A stretch of 64,000 nt of DNA from Dehalococcoidia bacterium (GCA_025062275.1 JANXAP010000040.1:1-64000), one strand, 5' to 3'. Numbered from the stretch's first letter, positions 19,725-31,987 are shown. Translations and numbers: made by a program. Notes: a model not told the origin generated them from the letters alone.

Positions 19725-21161
19725 TCATCGGGGGCGATAGACGAAGCTGTAGACGGACGGGCCGGACGTGGGCGGCGGCCCCAGCGCCACCTGCACGTCC
19801 ACCCCGTAGAACAGGTCCACCATAGGGTCCAGATAGAAGGGGCCGCCTTCGAAGAGCAGCGCCGGCGGGGCGTTCTCCACGTAGAGCACTGAGCCCGGCG
19901 GCAGTCGCGGATACTGGGCCTGCAGCGCTGCCAGCAGATCGTGGCTGGAGTCGGCCACCGCGTGCAGGTTGCGCTGGTGGTATACGTGCAGCAGCAGGGC
20001 GGGCACCGCCAGGGCCAGCAGCGCCCCCGCCCAGAGGGCGGGGCTGGCAGCCTGGGCCAGGCGGGGCATTCGCGGCGCCAGCCACGAGGCGGCATCGGCC
20101 AGCAGCCGCGCGCCCAGGATGCACAGGGGGGCCAGCAGGAGGTAGTTGTAGCGGCCGGCCTGCAACTCCGGCGCGTTGGTGGCGTAGGGAAGGGCGAAGA
20201 GGAGCCAGAAGAGCATGAGAAAGGCCCAACGCCAATCTCGCCGCCGCAGGAGGGACTCCGCCAGACGAAGGACGAGGATGGCGGACAGGCCCCGCAGCAC
20301 CGTCCACCCGGGGTCCCCCGACCAGACGGGCACCAGCGGCCAGCCCAGGTAGAGGAACAGGTTCTCGAAGATGTGCCAGCCCAGGCTGCCGAGGCCCGAG
20401 GCCTCGCCAGCGGCCGCCTCGCGAAAATGGGGCAGTCGCAGAGCCACGTAGCCCAGGACCAGGGCAGCCAGGGGCAGCAGCGGCAGCCAGGTCGAAAGAC
20501 GCGGCCACTGTCGCGGCCCCGCCCTCAGCAGGTGGTAGGCAGCCAGGGCCAGGGGGGCCGCCAGGCCGGGCTCCCGGCTCAGGACGGCTCCGGCTGCCAG
20601 GACGAGGGCTCCTGCCCGCCAGAGGGCCGCCCTGACGCCCTGGCTGCGATAGCTCTCCATCCACGCTGCCAGGGCGGCGAGAGTGCAGGCGGTCACCAGT
20701 AGCTCGGTGACCGCCGAGATCCAGACCACAGCCTCGATGGCCAGGGGGTGGAGCGCGTAGCCCAGGGCCGCCAGGGTGGCCAGGGACCGCTGCCCCAGGA
20801 GGCGGCGGGCCAGCCACCAGACCAGGGCCACGTTCAGGACATGAAGCCCCACGTTCACCAGGTGATACGGCAGGGGGTGGAGGCCGAAGAGGCGCTCCTG
20901 GACCAGCAGGGCCAGGTAGTAGAGGGGGCGGTAGAGCTTGCCGGTGTTGAACAGGCTCTCGCCCCCGTCCCGGGGGTCGAAGATGGCCTCCAGGTAGTGG
21001 GCGGCGCTGTGCCAGGCGGCGCCCCGCAGGTGGATGAAGTCGTGGAGCATGAACCAGTCGCCGAGGGAAGGCAGGAATAGCAGGGCGGCCACCGTCGGGG
21101 GCAAAAGAAAGTGGCCCACCTCGGCGAGGCGGGCCACCGCTCCCCTTCGGCCAGGGGCCAT
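19725..21161 (-). CDS. Polytopic membrane protein, GT-C glycosyltransferase-like
   Basis: 478 residues with roughly ten or more membrane helices and a C-terminal soluble tail. The overall layout, with an acidic motif after the first helix (DWFMLHDFIHLRG) and helices rich in Leu/Ala/Trp, resembles GT-C-fold mannosyl/arabinosyl transferases that use polyprenyl-phosphate sugars. No catalytic motif is certain. It lies between radA and clpC on the same strand with no tight coupling. Function is unassigned; an O-antigen ligase-like or mannosyltransferase-like role is only a possibility. Confidence 0.65.
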   Translation of the reverse strand: MAPGRRGAVARLAEVGHFLLPPTVAALLFLPSLGDWFMLHDFIHLRGAAWHSAAHYLEAIFDPRDGGESLFNTGKLYRPLYYLALLVQERLFGLHPLPYHLVNVGLHVLNVALVWWLARRLLGQRSLATLAALGYALHPLAIEAVVWISAVTELLVTACTLAALAAWMESYRSQGVRAALWRAGALVLAAGAVLSREPGLAAPLALAAYHLLRAGPRQWPRLSTWLPLLPLAALVLGYVALRLPHFREAAAGEASGLGSLGWHIFENLFLYLGWPLVPVWSGDPGWTVLRGLSAILVLRLAESLLRRRDWRWAFLMLFWLLFALPYATNAPELQAGRYNYLLLAPLCILGARLLADAASWLAPRMPRLAQAASPALWAGALLALAVPALLLHVYHQRNLHAVADSSHDLLAALQAQYPRLPPGSVLYVENAPPALLFEGGPFYLDPMVDLFYGVDVQVALGPPPTSGPSVYSFVYRPR

Positions 21162-21173
21162 TCGCAGCGCGGG

Positions 21174-23639
21174 CTAGGTCAGGGCCGGCTGGGACACGTT
21201 CAGCAGGACGATCTCGCCGTCCTGGACATCGATGCGGACGGTATCGCCCTCGCCGAAGCGCCCTTCCAGGATGGCCTCCGACAGCCGGTCCTCGATCTCG
21301 TTCTGGAGGACGCGGCGCAGGGGTCGGGCGCCGAACACAGGGTCGAACCCCTTCTCCCCCAGCCAGTCCTTGGCGGCGTCGGTTATCTCGATGCTGATGC
21401 CCTTCAGGGCCACCCGCTGCTCGATCTCGCGGATCTCCTTCTCCACGATCTTGCGGATGTGCTCCTTGGTCAGCGGGTGGAAGACCACCACCGCGTCCAG
21501 GCGGTTGAGGAACTCCGGCCGGAAGACCTGCTTCATGGCCTGGAGCACCTTCTCCTTCATCCGCTCGTACTGCTCCTGGAAGGTCTGGGCCTCCTCCCGC
21601 TTGGTGGCGAAGCCCAGCACCTGCTCCTTGCGGATGAGGTCGGAGCCCACGTTGGAGGTCATGATGATGATGGTGTTGCGGAAGTCCACCCGCCGCCCCT
21701 TGGCGTCGGTCAGGTGACCGTCGTCGAAGATCTGCAGCAGCATGTTGAAGACGTCCGGGTGGGCCTTCTCGATCTCGTCCAGCAGGATGAGGCAGTGAGG
21801 CTTGCGCCGCACCGTGTCGGTTAGCTGGGCGGCGTCCTCGTAGCCCACGTAGCCCGGCGGCGCCCCGATGAGCCTGGACACGTTGTGCTTCTCCATGAAC
21901 TCGCTCATGTCCAGGCGGATCATGGCGTCCTCGGACCCGAACATGAACTCCGCCAGGGCGCGGGCCAGGTAGGTCTTCCCCACGCCCGTGGGCCCCAGGA
22001 ACATGAATACGCCGATGGGACGCCGCGGGTCCTTCAGGCCGGCGCGGGCACGCCGCACCGCCCTGGCCACCGTGCGGATGGCCTCGTCCTGACCGATGAC
22101 CTTCTCGTGCAGCGCCTCCTCCATCTTCAGCAGCCGCTGAGACTCCTCGGAGGCGATGCGGGTCACCGGGATGCCAGTCCACATGGACACTACTTCGCAG
22201 ATGTCCTCGGCGGTGACGGTCGGGCGCTCCTCCTGGCGCTGGCTGCGCCAGCCCGCCTCCAGCTGCTTGATGCGCTCCTGGAGCTTGACCTCCCGGTCCC
22301 GCAGCTCGGCGGCGTACTCGTATTGCTGCTGGGCGATGGCCTGCTCCTTCTCCCGCCGCAGGCTCTCCAGGCCCTTCATGGCCTCCTGGAGGGAGGGCGG
22401 AGCGTAGGAGCGGCGGATCCGCACTCGGGAGGCAGCCTCGTCCACCAGGTCGATGGCCTTGTCGGGCAGGAAGCGGTCGGGCACGTAGCGCGCCGCCAGC
22501 TCCGCCGCCGCCTTCAGAGCCTCATCGGCGATGAAGAGGCCGTGGTGCTCCTCGTAGCGGTGCTTGATGCCCCGCAGGATCTCCAGCGTCTCCTCCACCG
22601 TGGGCTCGTTGACCACGATGGGCTGCAGCCGCCGCTCCAGGGCGGCGTCCTTCTCGATGTGCTTGCGGTAGTCGTCCAGGGTGGTGGCGCCGATGACCTG
22701 GATCTCGCCGCGGGCCAGGGAGGGCTTGAGGATGTTGGCTGCGTCCACCGCCCCCTCGGCGGCGCCAGCACCCACCAGCATGTGCATCTCGTCGATGAAG
22801 AGGATGCAGTTGCCGGCCGTCTTCAGCTCCTCGATGACCTTCTTGAGGCGCTCCTCGAACTCGCCCCGGTACTTGGTGCCGGCCACCAGGGCGCCGATGT
22901 CCAGGGTGACGATGCGCTTGCCCTGCAGCATCTCGGGAACGTCGCCGCGGATGATGCGCTGGGCCAGCGCCTCGACGATGGCCGTCTTGCCCACCCCCGG
23001 CTCGCCGATGAGGACGGGGTTGTTCTTGGTGCGCCGGGAGAGGATCTGGACCACCCGCTCGATCTCGCGGTCGCGGCCGATGACGGGGTCGAGCTTGCCC
23101 TGGCGGGCCAGGGCCGTCAGGTCCACGCCCAGCTGGTCCAGGGTGGGGGTGCGAGCCGGGGCGCGGGACGCCTGTGGCCCTCCCTGCTGCGGCATGCTCT
23201 GGGAGAGGACGCGGGAGACCTCGGCCCGCACCTTCTCCAGGCTCACGCCCAGGCTCTCCAGCACGCCGGCGGCGATGCCCTCGCCCTCGCGCACCAGGCC
23301 CAGGAGCAGGTGCTCGGTGCCGATGTAGTGGTGGCCCAGGCGGCGGGCCTCGTCCACCGCCAGCTCGATGACCTTGCGGGCCCTGGGGGTGAGACCGATC
23401 TCACCGGTGACGGCCTTGTCGCCCCGGCCGATGATGAACTCCACCGCCGAGCGGACCTTGTTGAGGTCCACCCCCAGGTTGGCCAGCACCTTGGCGGCCA
23501 CACCCTCCCCTTCCCTGACCAGGCCCAGGAGGATGTGCTCGGTCCCTATGTAGTTGTGGTTGAAACGGAGGGCCTCCTCCTGCGCCAGAGTGAGGACCCT
23601 CCGGGCACGCTCAGTGAACTTCTCGAAACGATCGGCCAT
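21174..23639 (-). CDS. clpC: ATP-dependent Clp protease ATPase subunit ClpC
   Basis: 821 residues with the full ClpC layout: two N-terminal Clp repeats (residues 1-145), AAA1 with Walker A GEPGVGKT, a middle coiled region with a UVR-like segment ([18 protein letters not shown]), and AAA2 with Walker A GPTGVGKT. It unfolds proteins for ClpP or acts as a disaggregase. ATG 23639. A TATAAG box (23662-23657) lies 17 bases before the start; I see no CtsR-type heptad repeat or CIRCE element, so heat-shock control is not shown by the sequence. clpP is not in the window. Confidence 0.95.
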   Translation of the reverse strand: MADRFEKFTERARRVLTLAQEEALRFNHNYIGTEHILLGLVREGEGVAAKVLANLGVDLNKVRSAVEFIIGRGDKAVTGEIGLTPRARKVIELAVDEARRLGHHYIGTEHLLLGLVREGEGIAAGVLESLGVSLEKVRAEVSRVLSQSMPQQGGPQASRAPARTPTLDQLGVDLTALARQGKLDPVIGRDREIERVVQILSRRTKNNPVLIGEPGVGKTAIVEALAQRIIRGDVPEMLQGKRIVTLDIGALVAGTKYRGEFEERLKKVIEELKTAGNCILFIDEMHMLVGAGAAEGAVDAANILKPSLARGEIQVIGATTLDDYRKHIEKDAALERRLQPIVVNEPTVEETLEILRGIKHRYEEHHGLFIADEALKAAAELAARYVPDRFLPDKAIDLVDEAASRVRIRRSYAPPSLQEAMKGLESLRREKEQAIAQQQYEYAAELRDREVKLQERIKQLEAGWRSQRQEERPTVTAEDICEVVSMWTGIPVTRIASEESQRLLKMEEALHEKVIGQDEAIRTVARAVRRARAGLKDPRRPIGVFMFLGPTGVGKTYLARALAEFMFGSEDAMIRLDMSEFMEKHNVSRLIGAPPGYVGYEDAAQLTDTVRRKPHCLILLDEIEKAHPDVFNMLLQIFDDGHLTDAKGRRVDFRNTIIIMTSNVGSDLIRKEQVLGFATKREEAQTFQEQYERMKEKVLQAMKQVFRPEFLNRLDAVVVFHPLTKEHIRKIVEKEIREIEQRVALKGISIEITDAAKDWLGEKGFDPVFGARPLRRVLQNEIEDRLSEAILEGRFGEGDTVRIDVQDGEIVLLNVSQPALT

Positions 23640-23687
23640 AGCCTATCACCGCCACACTTATACCATACCCGTTGGCCGTCGAATTTT

Positions 23688-24902
23688 CTACTCCCCCTGT
23701 GGGCCGTTCTGGGGCTGCACGGCGGCCCGCATCTCAGGGGGAACGAAGACCACGGCCCCGTTCTGGTCGAAGGCCCATCCCTGGGCCTCGGCCTCGGGCC
23801 GTGCCTGACGCAGCGACAGGCTGAGGCGCCGACGGTCGCGCTCGATGCGCAGCACCTTCACCGGGACGATGTCGCCCTCTCGCACCAGTTCGCCCGGGTG
23901 CTGCAGGTGACGCTCGGACATCTCCGAGATGTGGATGAGGCCCTCCACTTTGCCGCTGAGGCGCACGAAGGCGCCGAAGTTGGTCAGCTTGGTGACGAGG
24001 CCCGGCAGCACGTCGCCCTCCTTCAGGTGGGCGACAATGGCCTCCCACTGTTCGCCCTGGGCGCGACGCAGGGATAGGCTCACCCTTCCCGTCTCCTGGT
24101 CGATGCGCATGACGAAGACTTCCACCTCGTCCCCCACTCGGCAGATGGAGTGGGGCGGCGGTGGGGTGGCATCCCAGCTCAGCTCCGAGACGGGCACCAG
24201 CCCCTCCACCCCGCCCAAGTCCACGAATACGCCGAAGTCGCGCACGCTGGTGACCCGTCCCCGCCGCACTTGCCCCTCCTGCAGCTCGTGCAAGAGCTGT
24301 TCCCGCAAATGGCTCCGCTGTTCCTCCAGGGCCGCCCTCTGGGAGAGGATGGCCCTCCCCCGCCGGCGGTTCAGCTCCAGCACCTTGACGGTGAGCCAGC
24401 GCCCCACCCAGCGGGAGAGGTCTCGGCTGGGCAGCTCAGGGTCGGGCACCAGCTGGGAGATGGGCAGGAAGGCACGCACCCCTTCGGCATTGAGGATGAG
24501 GCCACCCCGGTTGTGCCCCACCACCGGGGCCTGGAAGGCCTCCCCCCGCTGGTAGCGCTCGTGCAGGATCTGCCAGCCCTGCTCGCCGCGGGCCCTGTCC
24601 AGGGAGAGGAGGATCTGGCCATCGGCCGTTTCGGGGCGGAGGACGTAGACGCTCACCTGGTCGCCCACCTTGAGGGAGGCCTCGCCTCCCGGGCCGAGGC
24701 AGGTCATCTCGCTGCGGGGGATGACCCCCTCCGTCTTGGCGCCCAGGTCCACCAGGACGCCCTCCCGGGTGAAGCCGACGATGGTGCCGTCGACGATGTC
24801 GCCGCGGCGCAGGTGGGGGTAGGCGGTGTAGGTGCCCAGGAGCTGGGCCATGCTCTCCTGGGGCTCGGGGGTGCTCTCTTCGGGCTGGGGAGGTGCCGAC
24901 AA
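23688..24902 (-). CDS. rpsA: S1 RNA-binding-domain protein, ribosomal protein S1-like
   Basis: 404 residues made of four S1 domains, beginning at about residues 30, 120, 210 and 300 (for example GDIVDGTIVGFTREGVLVDL and VRRGRVTSVRDFGVFVDLGG). S1 proteins bind mRNA at the ribosome; four-domain forms are common outside Gammaproteobacteria. The start is TTG 24902, 8 bases after GGAGG (24915-24911); an ATG at 24851 is possible but lacks such a site. A TATAAT box lies at 24956-24951. It lies directly upstream of clpC with 48 bases between them. Confidence 0.88.
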   Translation of the reverse strand: MSAPPQPEESTPEPQESMAQLLGTYTAYPHLRRGDIVDGTIVGFTREGVLVDLGAKTEGVIPRSEMTCLGPGGEASLKVGDQVSVYVLRPETADGQILLSLDRARGEQGWQILHERYQRGEAFQAPVVGHNRGGLILNAEGVRAFLPISQLVPDPELPSRDLSRWVGRWLTVKVLELNRRRGRAILSQRAALEEQRSHLREQLLHELQEGQVRRGRVTSVRDFGVFVDLGGVEGLVPVSELSWDATPPPPHSICRVGDEVEVFVMRIDQETGRVSLSLRRAQGEQWEAIVAHLKEGDVLPGLVTKLTNFGAFVRLSGKVEGLIHISEMSERHLQHPGELVREGDIVPVKVLRIERDRRRLSLSLRQARPEAEAQGWAFDQNGAVVFVPPEMRAAVQPQNGPQGE

Positions 24903-24950
24903 GGGGTCTCGCCTCCGCTTAATAGGTTGGGCCTCAGGGCCTTTGCGCTA

Positions 24951-24956
24951 ATTATA
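24951..24956 (-). promoter_or_regulatory. -10 box upstream of the S1-like gene
   Basis: A perfect TATAAT on the minus strand 48 bases before the TTG start. No convincing -35 box was found. Confidence 0.4.
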
Positions 24957-25002
24957 AGTGGTGGTGGTCAGCGCGCCTAGGGGTGGCGAGGGAAAAGATA
25001 GT

Positions 25003-25128
25003 GGGCCCCTGGCAGCGGCCTATTTTCCCAGCGGGTTGCCCCGCCAGTATCGTCGGCGCTGAGGCGTTTCACTTCCGTGTTCGGGATGGGAACGGGTGGG
25101 TCCGCCTCGCTCTAGCCACCAAGGGCCC
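25003..25128 (-). rRNA. rrf: 5S ribosomal RNA
   Basis: About 126 bases. The 5' end GGGCCCTTGG pairs with the 3' end CCAGGGGCCC as a 10-bp helix I (one G-U). Inside are the conserved CCCATCCCGAACACGGAAGT loop region and the GCGCCGACGATACTGGCGGGG helix IV/V region. It is the last gene of the 23S-tRNA-5S unit, which runs on the minus strand. Confidence 0.93.
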
Positions 25129-25159
25129 GTGTGCGTGCCGAGATAGGGAGAGGAGGAGA

Positions 25160-25234
25160 TGGTAGCGGGGGTGGGATTCGAACCCACGACCTCCGGGTTA
25201 TGAGCCCGGCGAGCTGCCGCTGCTCCACCCCGCG
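25160..25234 (-). tRNA. Initiator tRNA-fMet (CAT)
   Basis: 75 bases with CCA encoded. The anticodon loop CTCATAA sits on a stem with three consecutive G-C pairs (CCGGG/CCCGG), the hallmark of initiator tRNA, and the first base pair is mismatched (C1 with U72), another initiator feature. The T arm GTGGGTTCGAATCCCAC is normal. It lies between the 23S and 5S genes, which is an unusual place for a tRNA. Confidence 0.93.
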
Positions 25235-25266
25235 TCCCGATATTCATTATAGCCCCAGGCCTGCCT

Positions 25267-25287
25267 GGTTGTGAGGGCGGTGGTGTA

Positions 25288-25297
<10 letters not shown>
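25267..25297 (-). repeat. 3' half of the 23S precursor processing stem
   Basis: This 31-base segment is the inverted copy of 28286-28316: in the transcript 28 Watson-Crick pairs, one G-U and two mismatches form a long helix that brings the 23S ends together. Such stems are RNase III-type processing sites. Confidence 0.8.
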
Positions 25298-28285
<2,988 letters not shown>

Positions 28286-28296
<11 letters not shown>

Positions 28297-28316
28297 ACAC
28301 CACTGCCTCCACAACC
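28286..28316 (-). repeat. 5' half of the 23S precursor processing stem
   Basis: Partner of 25267-25297, from GGTTGTGG to GGTCAAGC on the minus strand. The helix would extend from the mature 23S end outward for about 31 positions. Confidence 0.8.
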
Positions 28317-28418
28317 GTGAAGGCGGGCCTCGGGGCTACGTCCTTCTCTCCCTATTCGGTTGGTAAGGTGCGGAAACCACAGGCCCGGCCAGCTGGCCGA
28401 GCCCGTCATCCGCATCCC

Positions 28419-28448
28419 TTTATACCGCCGCCCCCCACCCCTTGTCAA
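28419..28448 (-). promoter_or_regulatory. Promoter of the 23S-tRNA-5S unit
   Basis: On the minus strand a perfect TTGACA (28448-28443), an 18-base gap and TATAAA (28424-28419). Transcription would start near 28411, leaving about 115 bases of leader before the 23S 5' end. This shows that the unit is transcribed without a 16S gene. Confidence 0.75.
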
Positions 28449-28528
28449 GGTGGCCCCGCCCGGGGACGGCCAGCCCAGGCTTGCGCCCTCCCCTACCTGC
28501 CGGCACGATGGTGACAGGAGGTGCCTCC

Positions 28529-29422
28529 ATGCGTCTGGTGACCTTCCTGGCCGGGGGCGGCCAGCCCCTGCCCGGCGCCCTGACGGAAGACGGCATCGTG
28601 CCCCTGTGGCCCGAGTTCGCCTCCGTCCTGGACCTGGTGCGCGGGGGGGAGGAGGCCATGCAGAGGGCCCAGGACCTCCTGGCCCGCCGTCCCCCATCCC
28701 ACAGCCTGCGGTCGGTAAGGCTGCTGGCGCCCATACCCCAGCCACCCCGCTGTCTCTTCGCCGTGGGCTGGAACTATCTGGCCCACTTCCATGAGTCCAG
28801 CTCCCAGGGGCGCGCCCAGGAGCTGCCCCAGCACCCCACCTTTTTTACCAAGCCCACCACCGTGGTGGCCGGCCCCTACGATGACCTGCCTTACGACCCG
28901 CAGCTCTCGCCCCAGTGGGACTACGAGGCCGAGCTGGCGGTGGTCATCGGCCGCGGGGGTCGCAGCATACCCGAGGCCGAGGCCATGGCCCATGTCTTCG
29001 GCTACATGGCCGCCAACGACATCACCGCCCGCGACCTGCAGCGCCGCCACGGCGGCCAGTGGCTCAAGGGGAAGGCCATGGACCGCTCCTGCCCCCTGGG
29101 GCCCTGCCTGGTGACGGCCGACGAGGTGCCCGACCCCCACGCCCTGGTGCTCCGCTGCTGGGTCAACGGCCAGCTACGCCAGGAGGCCAGCACCGCCCAG
29201 ATGGTCTTCACCCTTCCCCGCCTCATCGCCGAGCTCTCCTGGGGCATGACCCTGTTGCCCGGGGACATCCTTCTCACCGGGACGCCCGAGGGGGTGGGCT
29301 TCGCCCGCAACCCTCCCCTCTTCCTGCAGGCCGGCGACGAGGTGGTGGTCAGCATCGATGGCATCGGCGAGCTGCGCAACCGCCTGACGCCCTTCCCCCT
29401 TTCCCGCTACGAGCGGCTGTGA
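28529..29422 (+). CDS. Fumarylacetoacetate hydrolase (FAH) family protein
   Basis: 297 residues. The FAH fold binds a divalent metal and cleaves C-C bonds or isomerises or decarboxylates 2-keto acids in aromatic catabolism. The catalytic domain begins at FAVGWNYLAHFHES, with the metal ligands in DYEAELAVVIGRGG and AANDITARDLQRR, and ends with LLTGTPEGVGFARNPP. The ATG at 28529 is 7 bases after AGGAGG; an ATG at 28508 is less well placed. It is divergent from the rRNA unit. The exact substrate cannot be told; several FAH proteins act in hydroxyphenylacetate or related pathways. Confidence 0.88.
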   Translation: MRLVTFLAGGGQPLPGALTEDGIVPLWPEFASVLDLVRGGEEAMQRAQDLLARRPPSHSLRSVRLLAPIPQPPRCLFAVGWNYLAHFHESSSQGRAQELPQHPTFFTKPTTVVAGPYDDLPYDPQLSPQWDYEAELAVVIGRGGRSIPEAEAMAHVFGYMAANDITARDLQRRHGGQWLKGKAMDRSCPLGPCLVTADEVPDPHALVLRCWVNGQLRQEASTAQMVFTLPRLIAELSWGMTLLPGDILLTGTPEGVGFARNPPLFLQAGDEVVVSIDGIGELRNRLTPFPLSRYERL

Positions 29423-29437
29423 GGGCCGCCGAGGCCG

Positions 29438-29466
29438 TTGAAGCTGGCCCGCGGGACAGCGATAAT
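29438..29466 (+). promoter_or_regulatory. Promoter of the small membrane protein gene
   Basis: TTGAAG (29438-29443), 17 bases, GATAAT (29461-29466). Transcription would begin near 29473, leaving a leader of about 7 bases before ATG 29480. Confidence 0.6.
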
Positions 29467-29479
29467 GCGCCATGGTGAC

Positions 29480-29665
29480 ATGGGACAGGGGCCGGTGCCG
29501 CTGCCGCTGGTGATAGCCCGTATCGTGGCGGTGACGGGGGTGGGCTTCTGCTCGGCCATCGGCGTGTTCCTCCTCATCGGCGGCATCTGGCACCTGGGGG
29601 CGGGCTTCCTGGCTGCCACCCTCTTCTTCGTGTTCCTGATGTTCTTCATCGAGCGAGGGCGCTAG
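29480..29665 (+). CDS. Small membrane protein of unknown function
   Basis: 61 residues with two predicted membrane helices (about VIARIVAVTGVGFCSAIGVF and WHLGAGFLAATLFFVFLMFF) and a charged tail IERGR. I recognise no family. Starts further upstream are possible in the same frame but would overlap the promoter. It lies between the FAH gene and tatA on the same strand, with its own promoter. Codon use matches the neighbours, so it is probably real. Confidence 0.6.
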   Translation: MGQGPVPLPLVIARIVAVTGVGFCSAIGVFLLIGGIWHLGAGFLAATLFFVFLMFFIERGR

Positions 29666-29671
29666 GCTTCG

Positions 29672-29700
29672 TTGTCAGCGCCCCCGCCCGGTGCTATGCT
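29672..29700 (+). promoter_or_regulatory. Promoter of tatA
   Basis: TTGTCA (29672-29677) and TATGCT (29695-29700), 17 bases apart, upstream of an AAGGAGGT ribosome-binding site and the ATG at 29724. Confidence 0.6.
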
Positions 29701-29723
29701 GGGCGCGAGGGGAGAAGGAGGTA

Positions 29724-29969
29724 ATGCCGTTCCTGTTGTTCCAGGGCCTGGGACCGACGGAGCTGCTCATCATCTTCGCCATAATCGTGGTGCTGTTCGG
29801 GGCCTCCCGCATAGCTGACATCGGCGGCGCCATAGGCCGTGCCATCCGCGAGTTCCGACGGGAGATACGGGAGCCCGACGATCAGCGGCCCAAGGTCCAG
29901 GATCGGGAGCGCCGTCAGGTGCCCGGCCCCGAGGCCCGTCGCGAGGACAGGCCCGACTTCCGCCACTAG
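29724..29969 (+). CDS. tatA: Twin-arginine translocase protein TatA/TatE
   Basis: 81 residues. It has the TatA layout: a short N-terminal segment ending in GPTELLIIFAIIVVLFG as the membrane helix, the FGASRI hinge, an amphipathic helix (AIGRAIREFRREIREP) and a charged unstructured tail. TatA forms the pore for folded proteins with Tat signals. ATG 29724 has a strong AAGGAGGT site. No tatC is in this window, but a Tat-type lipoprotein signal is found on the ABC binding protein at 57.8 kb, which would need this system. Confidence 0.9.
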   Translation: MPFLLFQGLGPTELLIIFAIIVVLFGASRIADIGGAIGRAIREFRREIREPDDQRPKVQDRERRQVPGPEARREDRPDFRH

Positions 29970-29975
29970 AGGGCC

Positions 29976-30779
29976 TCAGCCCTCCTGTATGGCGATGCCC
30001 AGGATGGCATCGCCGGGGGGCGGCTGCTCCTGACAGGGGTTGTCCCGACTGTGCCTCTGGAAGCAGGGGTTGCGTTCGGTCAGGGCCTCCACCACGTCCA
30101 TGCCCGCCACTACCTCACCGAAGACGGTGTCGCGTCCGTCCAGCCGGGGCTGGTCGCCCAGCAGGATGTAGAACTGGCTGCCGCTCAGGTCAGTGCCGCC
30201 GGCTATGGGGGCCAGGGCCACGGCGCCGCGGCGGTGAGTCAGGTCGTTCCGCTCCAGGGGAAGGGTGTAGCCCGGGCCTCCGGCGCCGCTGCAGACCAGG
30301 GCGCCATCGGCCCGACAGGTGGGGTCTCCCGTCTGGGCGAAGGCGTAGGCCGGGTCCTTGCGCACGATATGGAACAGGAGGCCATCGTAAAAGCCTTCCC
30401 GCGCCAGGAAGACGAAGCTGTTGACGGCCAGGGGTGCCTTATCGGCGTAGAGACGAACGCGGATCTCGCCCTTGGTGGTGCGGATGACGGCGGTGTAGGA
30501 CTTGCTGGGGTCCACCACCTGCTGGGGGCCGGGATATGTCTTCACGCCCGGCAGCTGCGGCGTCGGCGTGGGGGTGGCCCCGGGCGTAGGCTCGGGCCGT
30601 GGGTTGCTGGTGCCGCCCCCCGTGAGGCCCCCGAAGCCCACCGCCGCCATGCTGGCGATGATGAGGACGATGAAGGCGATGTAAAAGGCACGGACGTTGA
30701 AGATGACGTTGAGGGGGAAGGGCGGCCCCGCCCGACGGGGCCTGGGACGCGGTCGCGGACGACGTTCGCGGCGGCTCAG
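29976..30779 (-). CDS. Membrane-anchored cyclophilin-type peptidyl-prolyl isomerase
   Basis: About 267 residues from a proposed CTG start. The first 30 residues are Arg/Pro-rich, then a membrane helix (VIFNVRAFYIAFIVLIIASM), a Gly/Pro/Thr linker, then a cyclophilin domain from about residue 95 (FHIVRKDPAYAFAQTGD, GSQFYILLGDQPRLDG, TVFGEVVAGMDVVEAL). It would speed prolyl isomerisation outside the membrane. The only ATG before the domain (30650) would cut off the basic tail and most of the helix. No ATG, GTG or TTG exists upstream in frame, but a CTG at 30779 sits 8 bases after AGGAG. A -10-like TATACT lies at 30831-30826. Confidence 0.78.
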   Translation of the reverse strand: MSRRERRPRPRPRPRRAGPPFPLNVIFNVRAFYIAFIVLIIASMAAVGFGGLTGGGTSNPRPEPTPGATPTPTPQLPGVKTYPGPQQVVDPSKSYTAVIRTTKGEIRVRLYADKAPLAVNSFVFLAREGFYDGLLFHIVRKDPAYAFAQTGDPTCRADGALVCSGAGGPGYTLPLERNDLTHRRGAVALAPIAGGTDLSGSQFYILLGDQPRLDGRDTVFGEVVAGMDVVEALTERNPCFQRHSRDNPCQEQPPPGDAILGIAIQEG

Positions 30780-30868
30780 GGCCTCGACTCCTGACGAAGG
30801 ACGGGGGCGCTAGGCCCCTCGTTCCAGTATAGCGCAGGCAGAGGCCAGGCGCCCCCCGCCGCCCGCTC

Positions 30869-31981
30869 TCATGACAGCTCGGGGACGAGGGCCCGGGTGA
30901 TGCGGCGCACCATCTCGTCCCGGCTCCCCTCCAGCACCGGCAGGGTCATGAGGACGTGGGTGAACAGGTGCAGGGGGTGCTCCAGGCTGACGCCGATGCC
31001 GCCGTGCAGCATGTGGGCGTTGGTGAAGACGGAGCGGGCCGCCTCGGCCGTCCAGCGGGCAGCCTTCCATATGTCGCTGCTGGCGGCGGGGTCCCTCTCG
31101 AACTCCCAGAGGGAGTGATAGGCAGCCCAGCGCACCGTCTCGGCCATGGCGTACATCTCCGCCGCCCGGTGTCGCGCCGCCTGGAAGGTGGCTATGGGCC
31201 GCCCGAACTGGATGCGGTTGGAGATGTACTCCGAGGTCATGGCGGTGACGCGGTGGATGATGCCCGCCATCTCCACGTTGGCCAGGGCGGCGATGAGGGC
31301 CTCCATCTCCTCCCGCAGCCCCCTCGCCTCCTCCCCGCGGGCGATGACGGCCCCGCCACCCAAGGGCAGCCCATCGAACAGGACCCGACAGACAGGCCTC
31401 AGGTCCACCAGGTGCTGAGGCTCCAGACGCGCCCCGGCCAGGGGCAGCAGGCCCAGAGCCTGGGAGCCGTCCTCGCTGATAGGCGCCAGCACCCAGTCCA
31501 GGACATGGGCGAAGGGCACCAGCAGGAGCTGGCCCCGAAGGCGACCGTCGCGCAGCGCCAGCCCGCCCCCGTCGCCTCCCTCCCTGGGCCGCCACCCGTA
31601 GTCGGTGTAGGCCACCCCGTAGAAGCCATCGCCCCTGGCCAGGCGGCGGAGGTGCTCCTTCAGGTCCTCATGGAGAGCTGCGGCCCGCCGGAGGACGTAG
31701 GAAGCCACGAAGGCCTGGGGCAGGGGGGAGGGAACGGCGGCGTAGCCTGCCTCTTCCACCAGCACCCCCGCGTCCAGCAGCGAGGCGCCGGCCCCGCCCT
31801 CCTCCTCCGGCACCAGCAGCCCCAGCCAGCCCAGCTGGGCGTACTCGCCGATGTCGGAGCGCTCCAGGGCGACGTCGCCCCTCTCCAGGGCGAAAAGCCT
31901 CTCCAGAGGATACCTGTCGCGGAAGTAGGCGCGGGCCGTCTCCCGCAGCAATCGTTGGGTGTCGGAGTCGGCGAACTGCAT
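30869..31981 (-). CDS. Acyl-CoA dehydrogenase-like protein (second of a pair)
   Basis: 370 residues of the acyl-CoA dehydrogenase superfamily, shorter and more divergent than its partner. The C-terminal domain pattern RIQFGRPIATFQAARHRAAE is clear, and LHGGIGVSLEHPLHLFT stands where the active-site and dimer-contact helix lies in relatives. The FAD loop GxxxSxL in the middle domain is weakly conserved. The gene starts 6 bases after the end of the neighbouring acyl-CoA dehydrogenase, so the two probably form a heteromer of the kind known from steroid and cholesterol side-chain breakdown in actinobacteria. The heteromer is inference. Confidence 0.82.
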   Translation of the reverse strand: MQFADSDTQRLLRETARAYFRDRYPLERLFALERGDVALERSDIGEYAQLGWLGLLVPEEEGGAGASLLDAGVLVEEAGYAAVPSPLPQAFVASYVLRRAAALHEDLKEHLRRLARGDGFYGVAYTDYGWRPREGGDGGGLALRDGRLRGQLLLVPFAHVLDWVLAPISEDGSQALGLLPLAGARLEPQHLVDLRPVCRVLFDGLPLGGGAVIARGEEARGLREEMEALIAALANVEMAGIIHRVTAMTSEYISNRIQFGRPIATFQAARHRAAEMYAMAETVRWAAYHSLWEFERDPAASSDIWKAARWTAEAARSVFTNAHMLHGGIGVSLEHPLHLFTHVLMTLPVLEGSRDEMVRRITRALVPELS

Positions 31982-31987
31982 CGGTCG

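Noticed and set aside
18283-22182. One giant minus-strand gene covering radA, the membrane protein and part of clpC
   Set aside because: Only the last 450 codons resemble a protein (RadA) and start at a GTG with its own promoter; the rest is a shadow of other genes.
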